From JBNLAN01 sp050302175 (GTDB taxonomy: Bacteria; Pseudomonadota; Zetaproteobacteria; Mariprofundales; Mariprofundaceae): a stretch of DNA of 64,000 nucleotides. The position numbers and the translations under genes were made by a program. The DNA lies in the NCBI GenBank assembly GCA_050302175.1, contig JBNLAN010000002.1:1-64000 (forward strand), read 5' to 3'. Below the pieces are notes generated by a model. That model was given only the letters and a program-made list of their open reading frames with translations. It was not told the DNA's origin and searched no databases. This document shows, piece after piece, positions 16,802 to 26,069 of this stretch. Every line of letters starts with the position of its first letter. Position 1 is the first letter of the stretch.

Positions 16802-17977
16802 TTACAAGCTCCCCATCTTCGGCAACTCGCCGACCAGCGGCGCTACATAATCGAGCCAGGCTTTCGTGACATCGTTACCGTCGGCATTGATGTACTCATC
16901 CTTCATTTCGGTGGCTTCACGTGCCACGGATGCGAGCGGCGTGATAAAGCACTCGCTCCTGTACGGAGCGCTTGAGAGACGTCGAATCGCCACCGAGCCC
17001 GGCTCACCGGCAGAGGTGGCATGGTTGACCGCCACCTTGCCGACCTCACGCGCCTCGCGCGCATCGACCTCAGAGATAATGGTCGGGAAGGAGCGCTGCA
17101 GATAACCGAAGGTATCGGCCCGTACACGCGCACCCTTGCCCAGCGCCTCCCTGGCAAGGGCGGCCAGTGTATCGCCCAGGGCACCCGTGCCGGAGAGCTG
17201 GATATTACCGTGGCTATCGCGCTCGCCTGTGCTGGCGATCGGATTGCCATCTTTATCTGCGACACCTTCGGAAACCGCAACCACACAGCGGCCGTGCTTC
17301 GCCACCATCGCTTTCACATCGGCCTTGAACTTCTCTTTATCGAATACCCGCTCTGGCAAATAGATCAGGTGCGGGCCATCATCTCCGGCCTGGCGCGCCA
17401 GCGCCGAAGCCGCGGTCAGGAAACCGGCATGCCGGCCCATGACCACGTTGATCTTCACACCCGAAAGTGCGCGGTTGTCGCGATCGTCGCCCATGAAGGC
17501 GAGCGCCACGAATTTCGCCGCCGAGGCATAACCCGGACAGTGGTCGGTCACCTTCAGATCGTTATCGATGGTTTTGGGGATATGCACGGTGCAAAAATCG
17601 TAGTTCGCCTCTTTGGCCATCTCGGCGATAATGTGGGCGGTTTCGGCTGAATCGTTGCCGCCGATATAGAAAAAGTAGCGCACGTCGTGCTTCCTGAACA
17701 CTTCGAACACCTTCTCGCACTCCGCCTTACCGGGCTTCAGGCGCACCGAGCCGAGTGCCGCTGCCGGGGTATTGGCCACCTCTTCAAGCTGCTCAACGCT
17801 CTGCGTGGTCAGATCAGTAAAGCTCTCATCCATGATCCCCTGAATACCGTGACGGGCACCGAGAATGCCGGTGATCGCCTCCTGCCTGCGCGCCGCGAGA
17901 ATCGCCCCGACCAGTGACTGATTGATGACTGCCGTTGGCCCGCCGGATTGTCCGATTACCATTTTCCCCTTCAGCAT
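16802..17977 (-). CDS. pfp: 6-phosphofructokinase, pyrophosphate-type
   Basis: 391 aa. Phosphorylates fructose-6-phosphate, probably reversibly with PPi. The N-terminus has SGGPTAVIN (11-19). The phosphate-donor site reads GGNDS (106-110), where ATP enzymes have GGDGS, and PKTIDND (134-140) carries the lysine typical of PPi-dependent enzymes and catalytic D138. An RHAGFLTAASALAR segment follows. The ribosome site AGGAGGG precedes ATG 17977. It is divergent from the inositol-phosphatase-like gene, sharing a 115-bp control region. PPi-PFKs can also act on sedoheptulose-7-phosphate, which suits the adjacent Calvin-type genes. Donor specificity is inferred from these residues. Confidence 0.88.
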   Translation of the reverse strand: MLKGKMVIGQSGGPTAVINQSLVGAILAARRQEAITGILGARHGIQGIMDESFTDLTTQSVEQLEEVANTPAAALGSVRLKPGKAECEKVFEVFRKHDVRYFFYIGGNDSAETAHIIAEMAKEANYDFCTVHIPKTIDNDLKVTDHCPGYASAAKFVALAFMGDDRDNRALSGVKINVVMGRHAGFLTAASALARQAGDDGPHLIYLPERVFDKEKFKADVKAMVAKHGRCVVAVSEGVADKDGNPIASTGERDSHGNIQLSGTGALGDTLAALAREALGKGARVRADTFGYLQRSFPTIISEVDAREAREVGKVAVNHATSAGEPGSVAIRRLSSAPYRSECFITPLASVAREATEMKDEYINADGNDVTKAWLDYVAPLVGELPKMGSL

Positions 17978-18092
17978 ATTGCCCTCCTCGCTTCGATTTG
18001 AGTGTTAATTCGGCTTGCGCGCCGCCCGCGCCACAGATGATCGCGTGGATGCAATATGATAGCATACGTATCGCTGCGTGAAAGGAGGGCTC

Positions 18093-18896
18093 TTGCCGCT
18101 GCATGGAATCAATCTGAAAAAAGCGCTGTCGATCGCCGAAGAGACACTTCGGCTGACTGGCGAATCGATCATCATGCCCGCCTTTTACAAAGAGGGGATC
18201 GTCAACACCAAAAGAGATGGTTCCATCGTCACCGAAACCGACCTGGCCGCACAAAACCTGATCTCGGATACGCTGCTTGAACACTTCCCCGATATCTCTT
18301 TCCTCGGCGAGGAGATGGATAAAGATGAACAGCTTCGCCACCTCGAACACGGCCGTTTCTGGTGCGTGGACCCGCTGGATGGCACCACCAACTTCACCAC
18401 CGGCCTGCCGGTCTTTGCCACTTCGCTGGCATTAATGGATGAGGGCACTCCGATACTCGCCTGCATTCACGATCCGGTACGGGGCGAAACATTCACCGCA
18501 ATGCGGGGTGCAGGCGCCTTCAGGAACCATCAACGCATCACGGTATCGCACAAAACCACTGTCGAAGAAGCGGTCGGCTTCATCGACTTCAAGCGGCTCG
18601 AAGGCGAACACGCCATTCGGCTGGCAACGGAAAAATTCTTCCGCAGCCAGCGCAATATCGGCTCCTGCGTGCTTGAGTGGGCATGGCTCGCCACCGGCCG
18701 CGCCCAATTCATCATCCATGGCGGCGAAAAGGTCTGGGACTATGCGGCAGGCGCATTGCTGGCAGAGGAAGCGGGCTGCATTGTCAGTAACTTCGACAGC
18801 CGCTCGCCTTTTCCAGCCCTCTCCCGCAGCAGCCCCATCGTTGCCGCCTCCAACAGGCCGATTCACTCGGCACTCATCGGTCGCCTTCGCTCCTGA
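18093..18896 (+). CDS. Inositol monophosphatase family protein
   Basis: 267 aa from TTG 18093, chosen because GGAGG lies at 18084-18088; a GTG at 18078 overlaps that site. The Mg-dependent phosphatase motifs are in order: GEEMD, the WCVDPLDGTTNF box and the C-terminal WDYAAGALLAEEAG. The family includes inositol-1-phosphatase, histidinol phosphatase and type IV fructose-1,6-bisphosphatases, so the substrate is open. It lies immediately before the glpX-tkt-gap cluster on the same strand (about 150 bp away) and divergent from PPi-PFK, which makes a sugar-phosphate substrate plausible. Confidence 0.85.
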   Translation: MPLHGINLKKALSIAEETLRLTGESIIMPAFYKEGIVNTKRDGSIVTETDLAAQNLISDTLLEHFPDISFLGEEMDKDEQLRHLEHGRFWCVDPLDGTTNFTTGLPVFATSLALMDEGTPILACIHDPVRGETFTAMRGAGAFRNHQRITVSHKTTVEEAVGFIDFKRLEGEHAIRLATEKFFRSQRNIGSCVLEWAWLATGRAQFIIHGGEKVWDYAAGALLAEEAGCIVSNFDSRSPFPALSRSSPIVAASNRPIHSALIGRLRS

Positions 18897-19043
18897 AACA
18901 ACAAATATCATGCCGCACAACCCCCTGATAATCCGTCAAACAAGAGGGGTCGCAATCGAGCGCTTTTTGAGGTAGGGTGCGCCTCCGCTCAAAATCTGAC
19001 CGGCTATTTTCTACGTTTTTCCATAGAGAGGGGGCTGAAACGC

Positions 19044-19997
19044 ATGTCCACAGTTTGCGATCTTAAAATTGACCTTGTTGAAGTCTGCGAAGCCGCGGCA
19101 CGTGCCTGCGCTCCGTTTGTTGGCTCCGGCCAGAAAGACGAAGGCGATGGTCTGGCAGTGGACGCAATGCGCAGCCGTATTAACCAGGTTCCAATGAAGG
19201 GTGTTGTGGTCATCGGTGAAGGCGCAAAGGATGAGGCTCCCGCCCTGTATGACGGCGAAGAGGTCGGTACCGGCTCGGGCATCGGCGTGGATATCGCAGT
19301 GGACCCGATCGAAGGTACCAACCTGTTTGCCAAAGATATGCCGGGCTCGGTTGTAACACTGGCAGCAGCCCCTGCAGGCGCGATGTATCGCCCGGGCTCA
19401 TGCTTCTATATGGATAAGCAGGTCTACTCTCGTGCAGCCCGCGGCAAGATCGACCCAGAGGCTCCGGTGAAGGAGCGCCTGGCGCAGCTCGCCAAGGCAA
19501 CCGGCAAGGATATCCGCGAACTGCGCGTTTTCCTGCTCGATAAGCCTCGCCACGAACAGATCAAGAAAGAGATTTACGCCACCGGTGCCAAGGTGCGCCT
19601 CGCGACTGACGGCGACGTTAACGGCGCTATTCAGGCCATTCTCGCCTGCGGCGTCGATGCCCTGTTTGGCATCGGCGGCACCCCGGAAGGGATTGTGACT
19701 GCCTGCGCTGCCCGTGCCATGGGCGCGGAGATGTTTGGCCGCATGGCGCCACAGAAAGATTTCGAAATCGAGCTTTGCAAAAAAGAGGGAATCGACACCA
19801 AACGTGTCCTGACCCGCGATGAGCTCGTAACCAGCGATGACGTCATGTTTATCGCTACCGGGCTGACCTCCGGCGCCTATGTGCATCACGTTAAGGTTGG
19901 AAACGATGCAGGCGGCCGCTACATGACCACCGACACCGTCGTTCTTTCCGGCTCGGTAGGCAATATCCGCCAGGTACAAACCACCGTTCATATTTGA
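19044..19997 (+). CDS. glpX: Class II fructose-1,6-bisphosphatase (GlpX)
   Basis: 317 aa. Hydrolyses fructose-1,6-bisphosphate (and in autotrophs often sedoheptulose-1,7-bisphosphate). GlpX motifs are clear: IGEGAKDEAPALYDGEEVG (landmarks GEGAKDEAP and DGEEVG), VDPIEGTNLFAK, and ATDGDVNGAIQA followed by GIGGTPEGIVTA. A strong GAGAGGGGG ribosome site precedes the ATG. First gene of the run glpX-tkt-gap-pgk-pyk-fba. The order is that of Calvin-cycle regeneration genes in chemoautotrophs. Confidence 0.95.
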   Translation: MSTVCDLKIDLVEVCEAAARACAPFVGSGQKDEGDGLAVDAMRSRINQVPMKGVVVIGEGAKDEAPALYDGEEVGTGSGIGVDIAVDPIEGTNLFAKDMPGSVVTLAAAPAGAMYRPGSCFYMDKQVYSRAARGKIDPEAPVKERLAQLAKATGKDIRELRVFLLDKPRHEQIKKEIYATGAKVRLATDGDVNGAIQAILACGVDALFGIGGTPEGIVTACAARAMGAEMFGRMAPQKDFEIELCKKEGIDTKRVLTRDELVTSDDVMFIATGLTSGAYVHHVKVGNDAGGRYMTTDTVVLSGSVGNIRQVQTTVHI

Positions 19998-20028
19998 TTT
20001 TTTTATTTTTTTATAGACAGGAGTTTAC

Positions 20029-22026
20029 ATGAGTAATTCGAACCGCAGACATTTTGCCAATGCTGTCCGCGTCCTTGCGATGGACGCTGTTCAGAAGGCA
20101 AACTCCGGACACCCGGGCGCACCCATGGGCATGGCAGATATCGCCGAAGTGCTCTGGAATGATTACATGAAGCACAACCCGGCCAACCCGAAGTGGGCTG
20201 ACCGCGACCGTTTCATCCTTTCCAACGGCCATGGCTCCATGCTGATCTACTCCCTGCTGCACCTGACCGGTTACGATCTGGGTATCGAAGATCTCAAACA
20301 ATTCCGCCAGCTGCACTCCCGCACTCCGGGTCACCCGGAATACGGCTACGCACCGGGCGTTGAAACCACCACCGGACCGCTGGGTCAGGGCATCACCAAT
20401 GCCGTGGGCATGGCGATTGCCGAGCAGATGATGGCAGGCCAGTTCAACAAGCCGGGCCATGAAATTGTTGACCACAACACTTATGTATTCCTCGGCGACG
20501 GCTGCCTGATGGAAGGCATCTCGCACGAAGCATGCTCGCTGGCCGGTACCCTGGGGCTGGGTAAACTGATCTGCTTCTATGATGACAACGGCATCTCCAT
20601 TGACGGCCATGTTGAGGGCTGGTTCACCGACGACACCCCGGGCCGCTTCGAAGCCTATGGCTGGCAGGTGATTCGTGCCGTAGACGGGCACGATGCCGAA
20701 GAGATCAAGCAGGCCATCGAAACTGCCAAGGCGGAAAAGAACAAGCCGACCATGATCTGCTGCAAGACCGTCATCGGTTTCGGCTCCCCGAACAAAGCCG
20801 GCAGCCACGACTGCCATGGCGCAGCGCTTGGTGACGAAGAGTGCGCGCTGGTTCGTAAGGAGCTTGGCTGGGAGTACGATCCATTTGTTATTCCTGACGA
20901 CGTTTACGCCGGCTGGGATGCCAAGAAAAAAGGTGCAGCTGCACAGGACGACTGGCAGAAGCGTTTCGACGCCTATGCCAAGCAGTTCCCGGAACTGGCT
21001 TCGGAATTCACCCGCCGCATGAACGGCGAGCTGCCGAAGGGCTGGGAAAAGGCTGCGGATGCATGGATTGCCAAGCTGCGCGAAGAGAAGCCGAACTGGG
21101 CGACCCGCGTTGCCTCCGGCAAAACCATTGGCGCACTGGCTGCGGCACTGCCTGAACTGGTGGGTGGCTCGGCTGACCTCGCACCTTCGAACAACACCAA
21201 GTGGCCTGAAGCCAAGGCGTTCTCCAAGGAGACCCCGGACGGCAACTACATGCACTGGGGCGTACGCGAATTCGGTATGTCTGCTGCGATGAACGGCATG
21301 GCGCTGCATGGCGGCGTGGTTCCGTTCGGCGGCACCTTCCTGATGTTTATGGAGTATGCCCGTAACGCACTGCGCATGGCTGCATTGATGAAGCAACGCT
21401 CTATCTTCGTTTACACCCATGACTCCATCGGTCTGGGCGAAGATGGCCCGACCCATCAGCCGGTTGAGCAGATCGCCAGCATGCGTGTGATTCCAAACAT
21501 GCGCACATGGCGCCCTTGCGACGCGGTTGAATCCGCGGTGGCCTGGAAGTCTGCGGTTGCGCGTGCAGAGGGGCCAACCAGCCTGATCTTCTCGCGCCAG
21601 AATCTGCCTTGCCAGACCTACACCGACGAGCAGGTGAAGAACATTGCCCGCGGCGGCTATGTGCTCTCCGACTCGGACGGCGCCCCTGAAATCATCATCA
21701 TCGCCACCGGTTCGGAAATCGAACTGGCGATGGGTGCGCAGGCTGAACTCAGCAAGCAGGGCAAGAAAGTTCGCGTGGTTTCCATGCCGTGCTGCGAGGA
21801 GTTCGACGCACAGGATAAGGCATATAAAGAGAGCGTTCTGCCCGCCTCTGTCACCAAGCGTGTCGCCGTAGAAGCAGGCGTGACCGGCTTCTGGGGTAAA
21901 TATGTTGGCCTGAACGGCAAGGTTGTCGGTATCGACCGCTTCGGCGAGTCCGCACCGGCTGGACTGCTGTTTAAGGAATTCGGCTTCACCGTTGAAAACG
22001 TTGTGAAGACCGCCAACGAACTCTGA
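20029..22026 (+). CDS. tkt: Transketolase
   Basis: 665 aa, full length. Thiamine-diphosphate enzyme moving two-carbon units in the pentose phosphate and Calvin pathways. Visible are NSGHPGAPMGMADIAEVLW at the N-terminus (landmark SGHPGAPMGMA), FLGDGCLMEGISHEA (ThDP/Mg site GDG...), the central domain GVREFGMSAAMNGMALHGG with the catalytic Glu in REFGM, and the HDSIGLGEDGPTHQP segment. A GGAG site lies upstream. It is 31 bp from glpX and 28 bp from gap, so cotranscription is likely. Confidence 0.96.
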   Translation: MSNSNRRHFANAVRVLAMDAVQKANSGHPGAPMGMADIAEVLWNDYMKHNPANPKWADRDRFILSNGHGSMLIYSLLHLTGYDLGIEDLKQFRQLHSRTPGHPEYGYAPGVETTTGPLGQGITNAVGMAIAEQMMAGQFNKPGHEIVDHNTYVFLGDGCLMEGISHEACSLAGTLGLGKLICFYDDNGISIDGHVEGWFTDDTPGRFEAYGWQVIRAVDGHDAEEIKQAIETAKAEKNKPTMICCKTVIGFGSPNKAGSHDCHGAALGDEECALVRKELGWEYDPFVIPDDVYAGWDAKKKGAAAQDDWQKRFDAYAKQFPELASEFTRRMNGELPKGWEKAADAWIAKLREEKPNWATRVASGKTIGALAAALPELVGGSADLAPSNNTKWPEAKAFSKETPDGNYMHWGVREFGMSAAMNGMALHGGVVPFGGTFLMFMEYARNALRMAALMKQRSIFVYTHDSIGLGEDGPTHQPVEQIASMRVIPNMRTWRPCDAVESAVAWKSAVARAEGPTSLIFSRQNLPCQTYTDEQVKNIARGGYVLSDSDGAPEIIIIATGSEIELAMGAQAELSKQGKKVRVVSMPCCEEFDAQDKAYKESVLPASVTKRVAVEAGVTGFWGKYVGLNGKVVGIDRFGESAPAGLLFKEFGFTVENVVKTANEL

Positions 22027-22054
22027 TTTACAAGTAACACTAGGAGGATTTGAA

Positions 22055-23059
22055 ATGACTATCAAAATCGGAATTAACGGCTTCGGCCGCATCGGCCGCA
22101 TGGCATTCCGTGCCATCGCGAAAGAGTTTACCGACATGGAGATCGTTGGCATCAACGACCTGCTTGATCCGGATTACCTGGCTTACATGCTGAAGTACGA
22201 CTCGGTACACGGCCGCTTCAACGGCGACGTATCCGTGAAAGACGGCAACCTTGTTGTCAACGGCAAGACCATCCGCATCACCGCCGAGCGCGACCCTGCC
22301 AACCTGAAGTGGAATGAAGTGGGCGCAGACGTGGTGCTGGAGTGCACCGGCTTCTTCCTCACCGAAGAGACCTGCCAGAAGCACATCGATGCAGGTGCCA
22401 AGAAGGTGGTTCAGTCCGCTCCTTCCAAGGACGCGACTCCGATGTTCGTTTACGGCGTCAACCACGAAGAGTATGCAGGCCAGAGCATTGTCTCTGCCGC
22501 CTCCTGCACCACCAACTGCCTGGCTCCACTGGCCAAGGTGATTCACGACAAGTTCGGCATCAAGCGCGGCCTGATGACCACCGTGCATGCTGCCACTGCC
22601 ACCCAGAAAACCGTTGACGGTCCGTCCTCGAAAGACTGGCGCGGCGGTCGCGGCATCCTGGAAAATATCATCCCGTCTTCCACTGGTGCGGCCAAGGCTG
22701 TGGGCAAGGTGATCCCTTCCCTGAACGGCAAGCTGACCGGCATGGCGTTCCGCGTTCCGACCTCCGACGTCTCTGTGGTCGACCTCACTGTCGAGCTGAA
22801 CAAGGAAACCACCTATGCAGACATCTGCGCAGCGGTGAAGGAAGCAAGCCAGCAGCCGGGCATCGGCGAAACCCTGGCCTACACCGACGAAAAGGTGGTC
22901 TCCACCGACTTCCGCGGCGTCAGCTACTCATCGATCTTCGATTCCGAGGCCGGTATCGCGATCGACGGCACCTTCGTCAAGCTGGTAGCCTGGTACGACA
23001 ACGAGTACGGCTACACCTGCAACATGATGCGTTTCGTTCGTCACGTGGCGAATAATTGA
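22055..23059 (+). CDS. gap: Glyceraldehyde-3-phosphate dehydrogenase
   Basis: 334 aa, type I GAPDH. N-terminal Rossmann motif INGFGRIGRMAFRA, NDLLD at the cofactor-ribose position (suggesting NAD), catalytic SAASCTTNCLAP and the ATQKTVDGPSSKDWRGGRG segment (landmarks KTVDGPSSKDW). AGGAGG precedes the ATG. Placed between tkt and pgk; followed by a terminator-like hairpin and three large hairpins before pgk. Confidence 0.96.
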   Translation: MTIKIGINGFGRIGRMAFRAIAKEFTDMEIVGINDLLDPDYLAYMLKYDSVHGRFNGDVSVKDGNLVVNGKTIRITAERDPANLKWNEVGADVVLECTGFFLTEETCQKHIDAGAKKVVQSAPSKDATPMFVYGVNHEEYAGQSIVSAASCTTNCLAPLAKVIHDKFGIKRGLMTTVHAATATQKTVDGPSSKDWRGGRGILENIIPSSTGAAKAVGKVIPSLNGKLTGMAFRVPTSDVSVVDLTVELNKETTYADICAAVKEASQQPGIGETLAYTDEKVVSTDFRGVSYSSIFDSEAGIAIDGTFVKLVAWYDNEYGYTCNMMRFVRHVANN

Positions 23060-23067
23060 TCGATACG

Positions 23068-23104
23068 AAAAAAGAGCCCGCATAAGCACAAGCGGCCTTT
23101 TTTC
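23068..23104 (+). terminator. Terminator or attenuating hairpin after gap
   Basis: An A-rich arm with AGCCCGC pairs imperfectly (with a small bulge) to GCGGCC and a run of six Ts. It lies 9 bp after the gap stop codon. If it functions, pgk-pyk-fba would be transcribed at a different level from glpX-tkt-gap. Confidence 0.6.
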
Positions 23105-23111
23105 TTTTGGC

Positions 23112-23194
23112 GCGAGGGCAAATATATGGATTTGCCCTCGCTTCCAAAACCGGGCGATAACTCGCCCGATTTTGGCAACCCATCCATGGGTTGC
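23112..23194 (+). other. Three consecutive strong hairpins between gap and pgk
   Basis: The 303-bp gap-pgk spacer has no gene. It holds three adjacent inverted repeats: (1) 12-bp perfect stem, arms 23112-23123 and 23130-23141; (2) 14-bp stem with one mismatch, arms 23144-23157 and 23162-23175; (3) 8-9-bp stem, arms 23175-23183 and 23186-23194. The arms are unrelated to each other in sequence, so they are not copies of one repeat. They may form an RNA processing or stabilising element that sets gap:pgk ratios, or a cluster of terminators. 23195-23362 otherwise shows only the pgk leader. Confidence 0.7.
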
Positions 23195-23368
23195 GGTTAC
23201 AAAGAGGGAACGATCAACCAGTTGACAGGTTCCTGCGTTTATCATTGCCGGTTTGGTCGCCAAGCCCGCAACGACAAGCGTTTTTAACCAAAACCGCTGA
23301 GATACTGTGGCCGCATACCGCCTGCATGGGCGGCACTTGCGGTTCGCATATATGAAAGGAGCATGACC

Positions 23369-24550
23369 ATGGCATTCACCAAAATGACCGATCTCGACCT
23401 CAAGGGTAAGCGCGTCTTCATTCGCGCCGACCTCAACGTGCCGGTGAAGGACGGTAAGGTTACTTCCGACGCGCGCATCACCGCCTCGATGCCGACCATC
23501 GAATTCGCCGTCAAGGCCGGTGCCAAGGTTATGGTTACCTCCCATCTGGGTCGTCCGATCGAAGGCGAGTGGAGCGAAGAGGTATCGCTGCAGCCAGTGG
23601 CTGACGTGATGAGCCAGAAGCTCGGTAAGCCGGTGCGCCTGGTGAAGGATTGGGTGAAGGGCGGCTTCGATGTGGCCGAGGGCGAAGTGGTGCTGCTGGA
23701 AAACTGCCGCGTGAACAAGGGCGAGAAGAAAAACGAAGAGACGACCGCCAAGGCTTATGCTGCCCTGTGCGATGTGTTCGTGATGGATGCCTTCGGTACT
23801 GCGCACCGCGCCGAGGCCTCCACCTACGGTGTCGGCATGTTCGCACCTGTCGCTGCGGCAGGTATGCTGCTCAGCGAAGAGCTCGACGCACTGGGCAAGG
23901 CACTGGCCAACCCGGCACACCCGATGGTGGCCATCGTCGGCGGCTCGAAAGTCTCTACCAAACTCACCGTTCTGGAAGCGCTGGCCGAGAAGTGCGACCA
24001 GCTGGTGGTCGGCGGCGGTATCGCCAACACCTTCCTCGCCGCAGCCGGCAAGAAGGTCGGCAAATCGCTGTGCGAACACGACCTGATCCCAACCGCTCAG
24101 GCCCTGATGAAGAAGATGCAGGATCGTGGTGCCAATATCCCCATCGCAACCGACGTCGTATGCGGCAAAGAGTTCTCCGAAACTGCCGAGGCGACCCTGA
24201 AGTCTGCTGATGACGTGGCGGATGATGACATGATCTTCGATATCGGTCCGGATTCCGCCAAGGAGCTGGCCGACATCATCGCCAAGGCGGGCACCATCGT
24301 CTGGAACGGCCCGGTAGGCGTGTTCGAATTCGACCAGTTCGGCGAAGGCACCAAGACCATCTCCATGGCCATTGCCAACGCCAAGGGCTTCAGCCTGGCT
24401 GGTGGTGGCGACACCATCGCAGCCATCCAGAAGTACGATATCTATGACAAAGTTTCCTATATCTCCACCGCCGGCGGTGCTTTCCTCGAGTTCCTTGAGG
24501 GCAAGAAACTGCCTGCGGTCACAATGCTTGAGGAGCGTGCTGCCAAGTGA
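23369..24550 (+). CDS. pgk: Phosphoglycerate kinase
   Basis: 393 aa from ATG 23369 (an ATG two codons upstream at 23363 lies too close to the AAAGGAG site). Transfers phosphate between 1,3-bisphosphoglycerate and ADP/ATP. Motifs include KRVFIRADLNVPVKDGKV (landmark IRADLNVP), TSHLGRPIEGEW, and the C-terminal ATP-binding part with WNGPVGVFEFDQF and SLAGGGDTIAAI. The stop codon overlaps the GTG start of pyk (GTGA). Confidence 0.95.
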   Translation: MAFTKMTDLDLKGKRVFIRADLNVPVKDGKVTSDARITASMPTIEFAVKAGAKVMVTSHLGRPIEGEWSEEVSLQPVADVMSQKLGKPVRLVKDWVKGGFDVAEGEVVLLENCRVNKGEKKNEETTAKAYAALCDVFVMDAFGTAHRAEASTYGVGMFAPVAAAGMLLSEELDALGKALANPAHPMVAIVGGSKVSTKLTVLEALAEKCDQLVVGGGIANTFLAAAGKKVGKSLCEHDLIPTAQALMKKMQDRGANIPIATDVVCGKEFSETAEATLKSADDVADDDMIFDIGPDSAKELADIIAKAGTIVWNGPVGVFEFDQFGEGTKTISMAIANAKGFSLAGGGDTIAAIQKYDIYDKVSYISTAGGAFLEFLEGKKLPAVTMLEERAAK

Positions 24551-26004
24551 ATCAATTCCGCAGAACTAAAATTGTTGCAACCATAGGTCCGGCTTCCGAA
24601 TCCCCGGAAGTACTGGATCAATTAATCAGCGCCGGCGTCAACGTCGTGCGCCTCAATTTCTCCCACGGCACGCCCGAAGAGCACCGTACCCGCGCCGAAA
24701 ACGTGCGTGCGGCGGCCCAGAAACATGGCGTCTGCATCGGCATTCTGGCCGATATGCAAGGGCCGAAGATTCGCATCGGCAAATTCAAGAGTGGCAAGAC
24801 CATGCTTAAGCCGGGCCAGAAATACATCATCGATGGCGCTATGGGGCTGAATGATGGTGATGACGAGCGCGTAGGTATTACCTACAAAGAGCTGGTCGGC
24901 GACGTAGAACCCGGTGCCCGCCTGCTACTGAATGACGGCCTCATTGTTATGGATGTTGACAGCATTAAGGGACAAGCAATTCACTGCACCGTTGTGGTGG
25001 GTGGCGAACTCTCCAACAACAAGGGCATCAACCGTGCCGGTGGCGGCCTCTCAGCCGCAGCGCTGACCGACAAGGACAAGGAAGACATCAAAACCGCCTG
25101 TGCAATCGGTGTGGACTATATCGCCATCTCTTTCCCGCGCGACGGTGCCGACATCGAATACGCCCGCTCGCTGGTGCAAGCGGAGGGCTCGAAGGCCGGT
25201 ATTGTTGCCAAGGTAGAGCGCGCAGAGGCGGTTACCAATCTGACCAGTATTCTTCAAGCCTCCGACGCGGTGATGGTGGCACGCGGCGATCTCGGCGTGG
25301 AGATCGGCGATGCGGCTGTACCGCCGGTGCAGAAGCGCATCATGCGCGAAGCACCCAAGCATAACACCCCGGTCATCGTGGCCACGCAGATGATGGAATC
25401 GATGTGCAATAACCCGATTCCTACCCGTGCTGAAGTCAACGATGTGGCCAACGCTGTTCTCGATGGCACCGATGCTATTATGCTTTCAGGTGAAACCGCA
25501 GCAGGGAAATATCCGATCGAAGCTGTGCAGGCGATGCACCGAACCTGTATCGAAACCGAGAAGCAGGAAGTGCTCCCCTCTTCGCAAACACGCGATCCGC
25601 GCTACCCGCCGAATTCGGTGGACGAGTGCATCGCACGTCAGGCGATGGAGACCTCGCACATGATGCCGATCACCGCACTGGCAGCATTTACCCAAAGCGG
25701 TAATACCGTGCTGTATATGTCACGCCATATCAGCCGCTGCCCGATCTATGCCCTGACACCGCTTGGAAGTACTGCCGGGCGCGTGACGCTGTTCCGCAAC
25801 GTCATCCCGAAACCCGTAAGCGCCGATTACGGCGAGAAAGATGCGCCGCAGGCCACTCGCGATGTGATGGCGATGATGCTGCATGACAAACTGGTGCAGA
25901 ACGATGACCTGGTCATTGTAACGCTCGGCACCCCAATGGGTCAGGCTGGCGGCACCAACACCATGAAAATCGTGCGTGTCGGCGAAGTGTTCAAGCAAAA
26001 TTGA
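24547..26004 (+). CDS. pyk: Pyruvate kinase
   Basis: 485 aa. GTG start overlapping the pgk TGA by four bases, so translation is coupled. Motifs: KIVATIGPASESPE, VNVVRLNFSHG, the ILADMQGPKIRIG segment, AKVERAEAVTNL with the catalytic Lys, the Mg site VMVARGDLGVEIG and GTDAIMLSGETAAGKYP. An ISFPRD segment replaces the more common FVR form. Its presence in a run with Calvin-type genes allows carbon to leave as pyruvate. Confidence 0.95.
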   Translation: MNQFRRTKIVATIGPASESPEVLDQLISAGVNVVRLNFSHGTPEEHRTRAENVRAAAQKHGVCIGILADMQGPKIRIGKFKSGKTMLKPGQKYIIDGAMGLNDGDDERVGITYKELVGDVEPGARLLLNDGLIVMDVDSIKGQAIHCTVVVGGELSNNKGINRAGGGLSAAALTDKDKEDIKTACAIGVDYIAISFPRDGADIEYARSLVQAEGSKAGIVAKVERAEAVTNLTSILQASDAVMVARGDLGVEIGDAAVPPVQKRIMREAPKHNTPVIVATQMMESMCNNPIPTRAEVNDVANAVLDGTDAIMLSGETAAGKYPIEAVQAMHRTCIETEKQEVLPSSQTRDPRYPPNSVDECIARQAMETSHMMPITALAAFTQSGNTVLYMSRHISRCPIYALTPLGSTAGRVTLFRNVIPKPVSADYGEKDAPQATRDVMAMMLHDKLVQNDDLVIVTLGTPMGQAGGTNTMKIVRVGEVFKQN

Positions 26005-26069
26005 TTTTACACTTCGTAAAGGTCAAACTGATGGGCAAAAGCCCTTGCAAATATTAAGGAGGAAGAAAA

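Noticed and set aside
20011..22155. Minus-strand ORF of 714 codons
   Set aside because: Antisense of the transketolase gene; long only because of codon bias.
22928..24079. Minus-strand ORF of 383 codons across the gap-pgk spacer
   Set aside because: Antisense of gap and pgk; translation has no family features. The spacer itself is better explained by hairpins.
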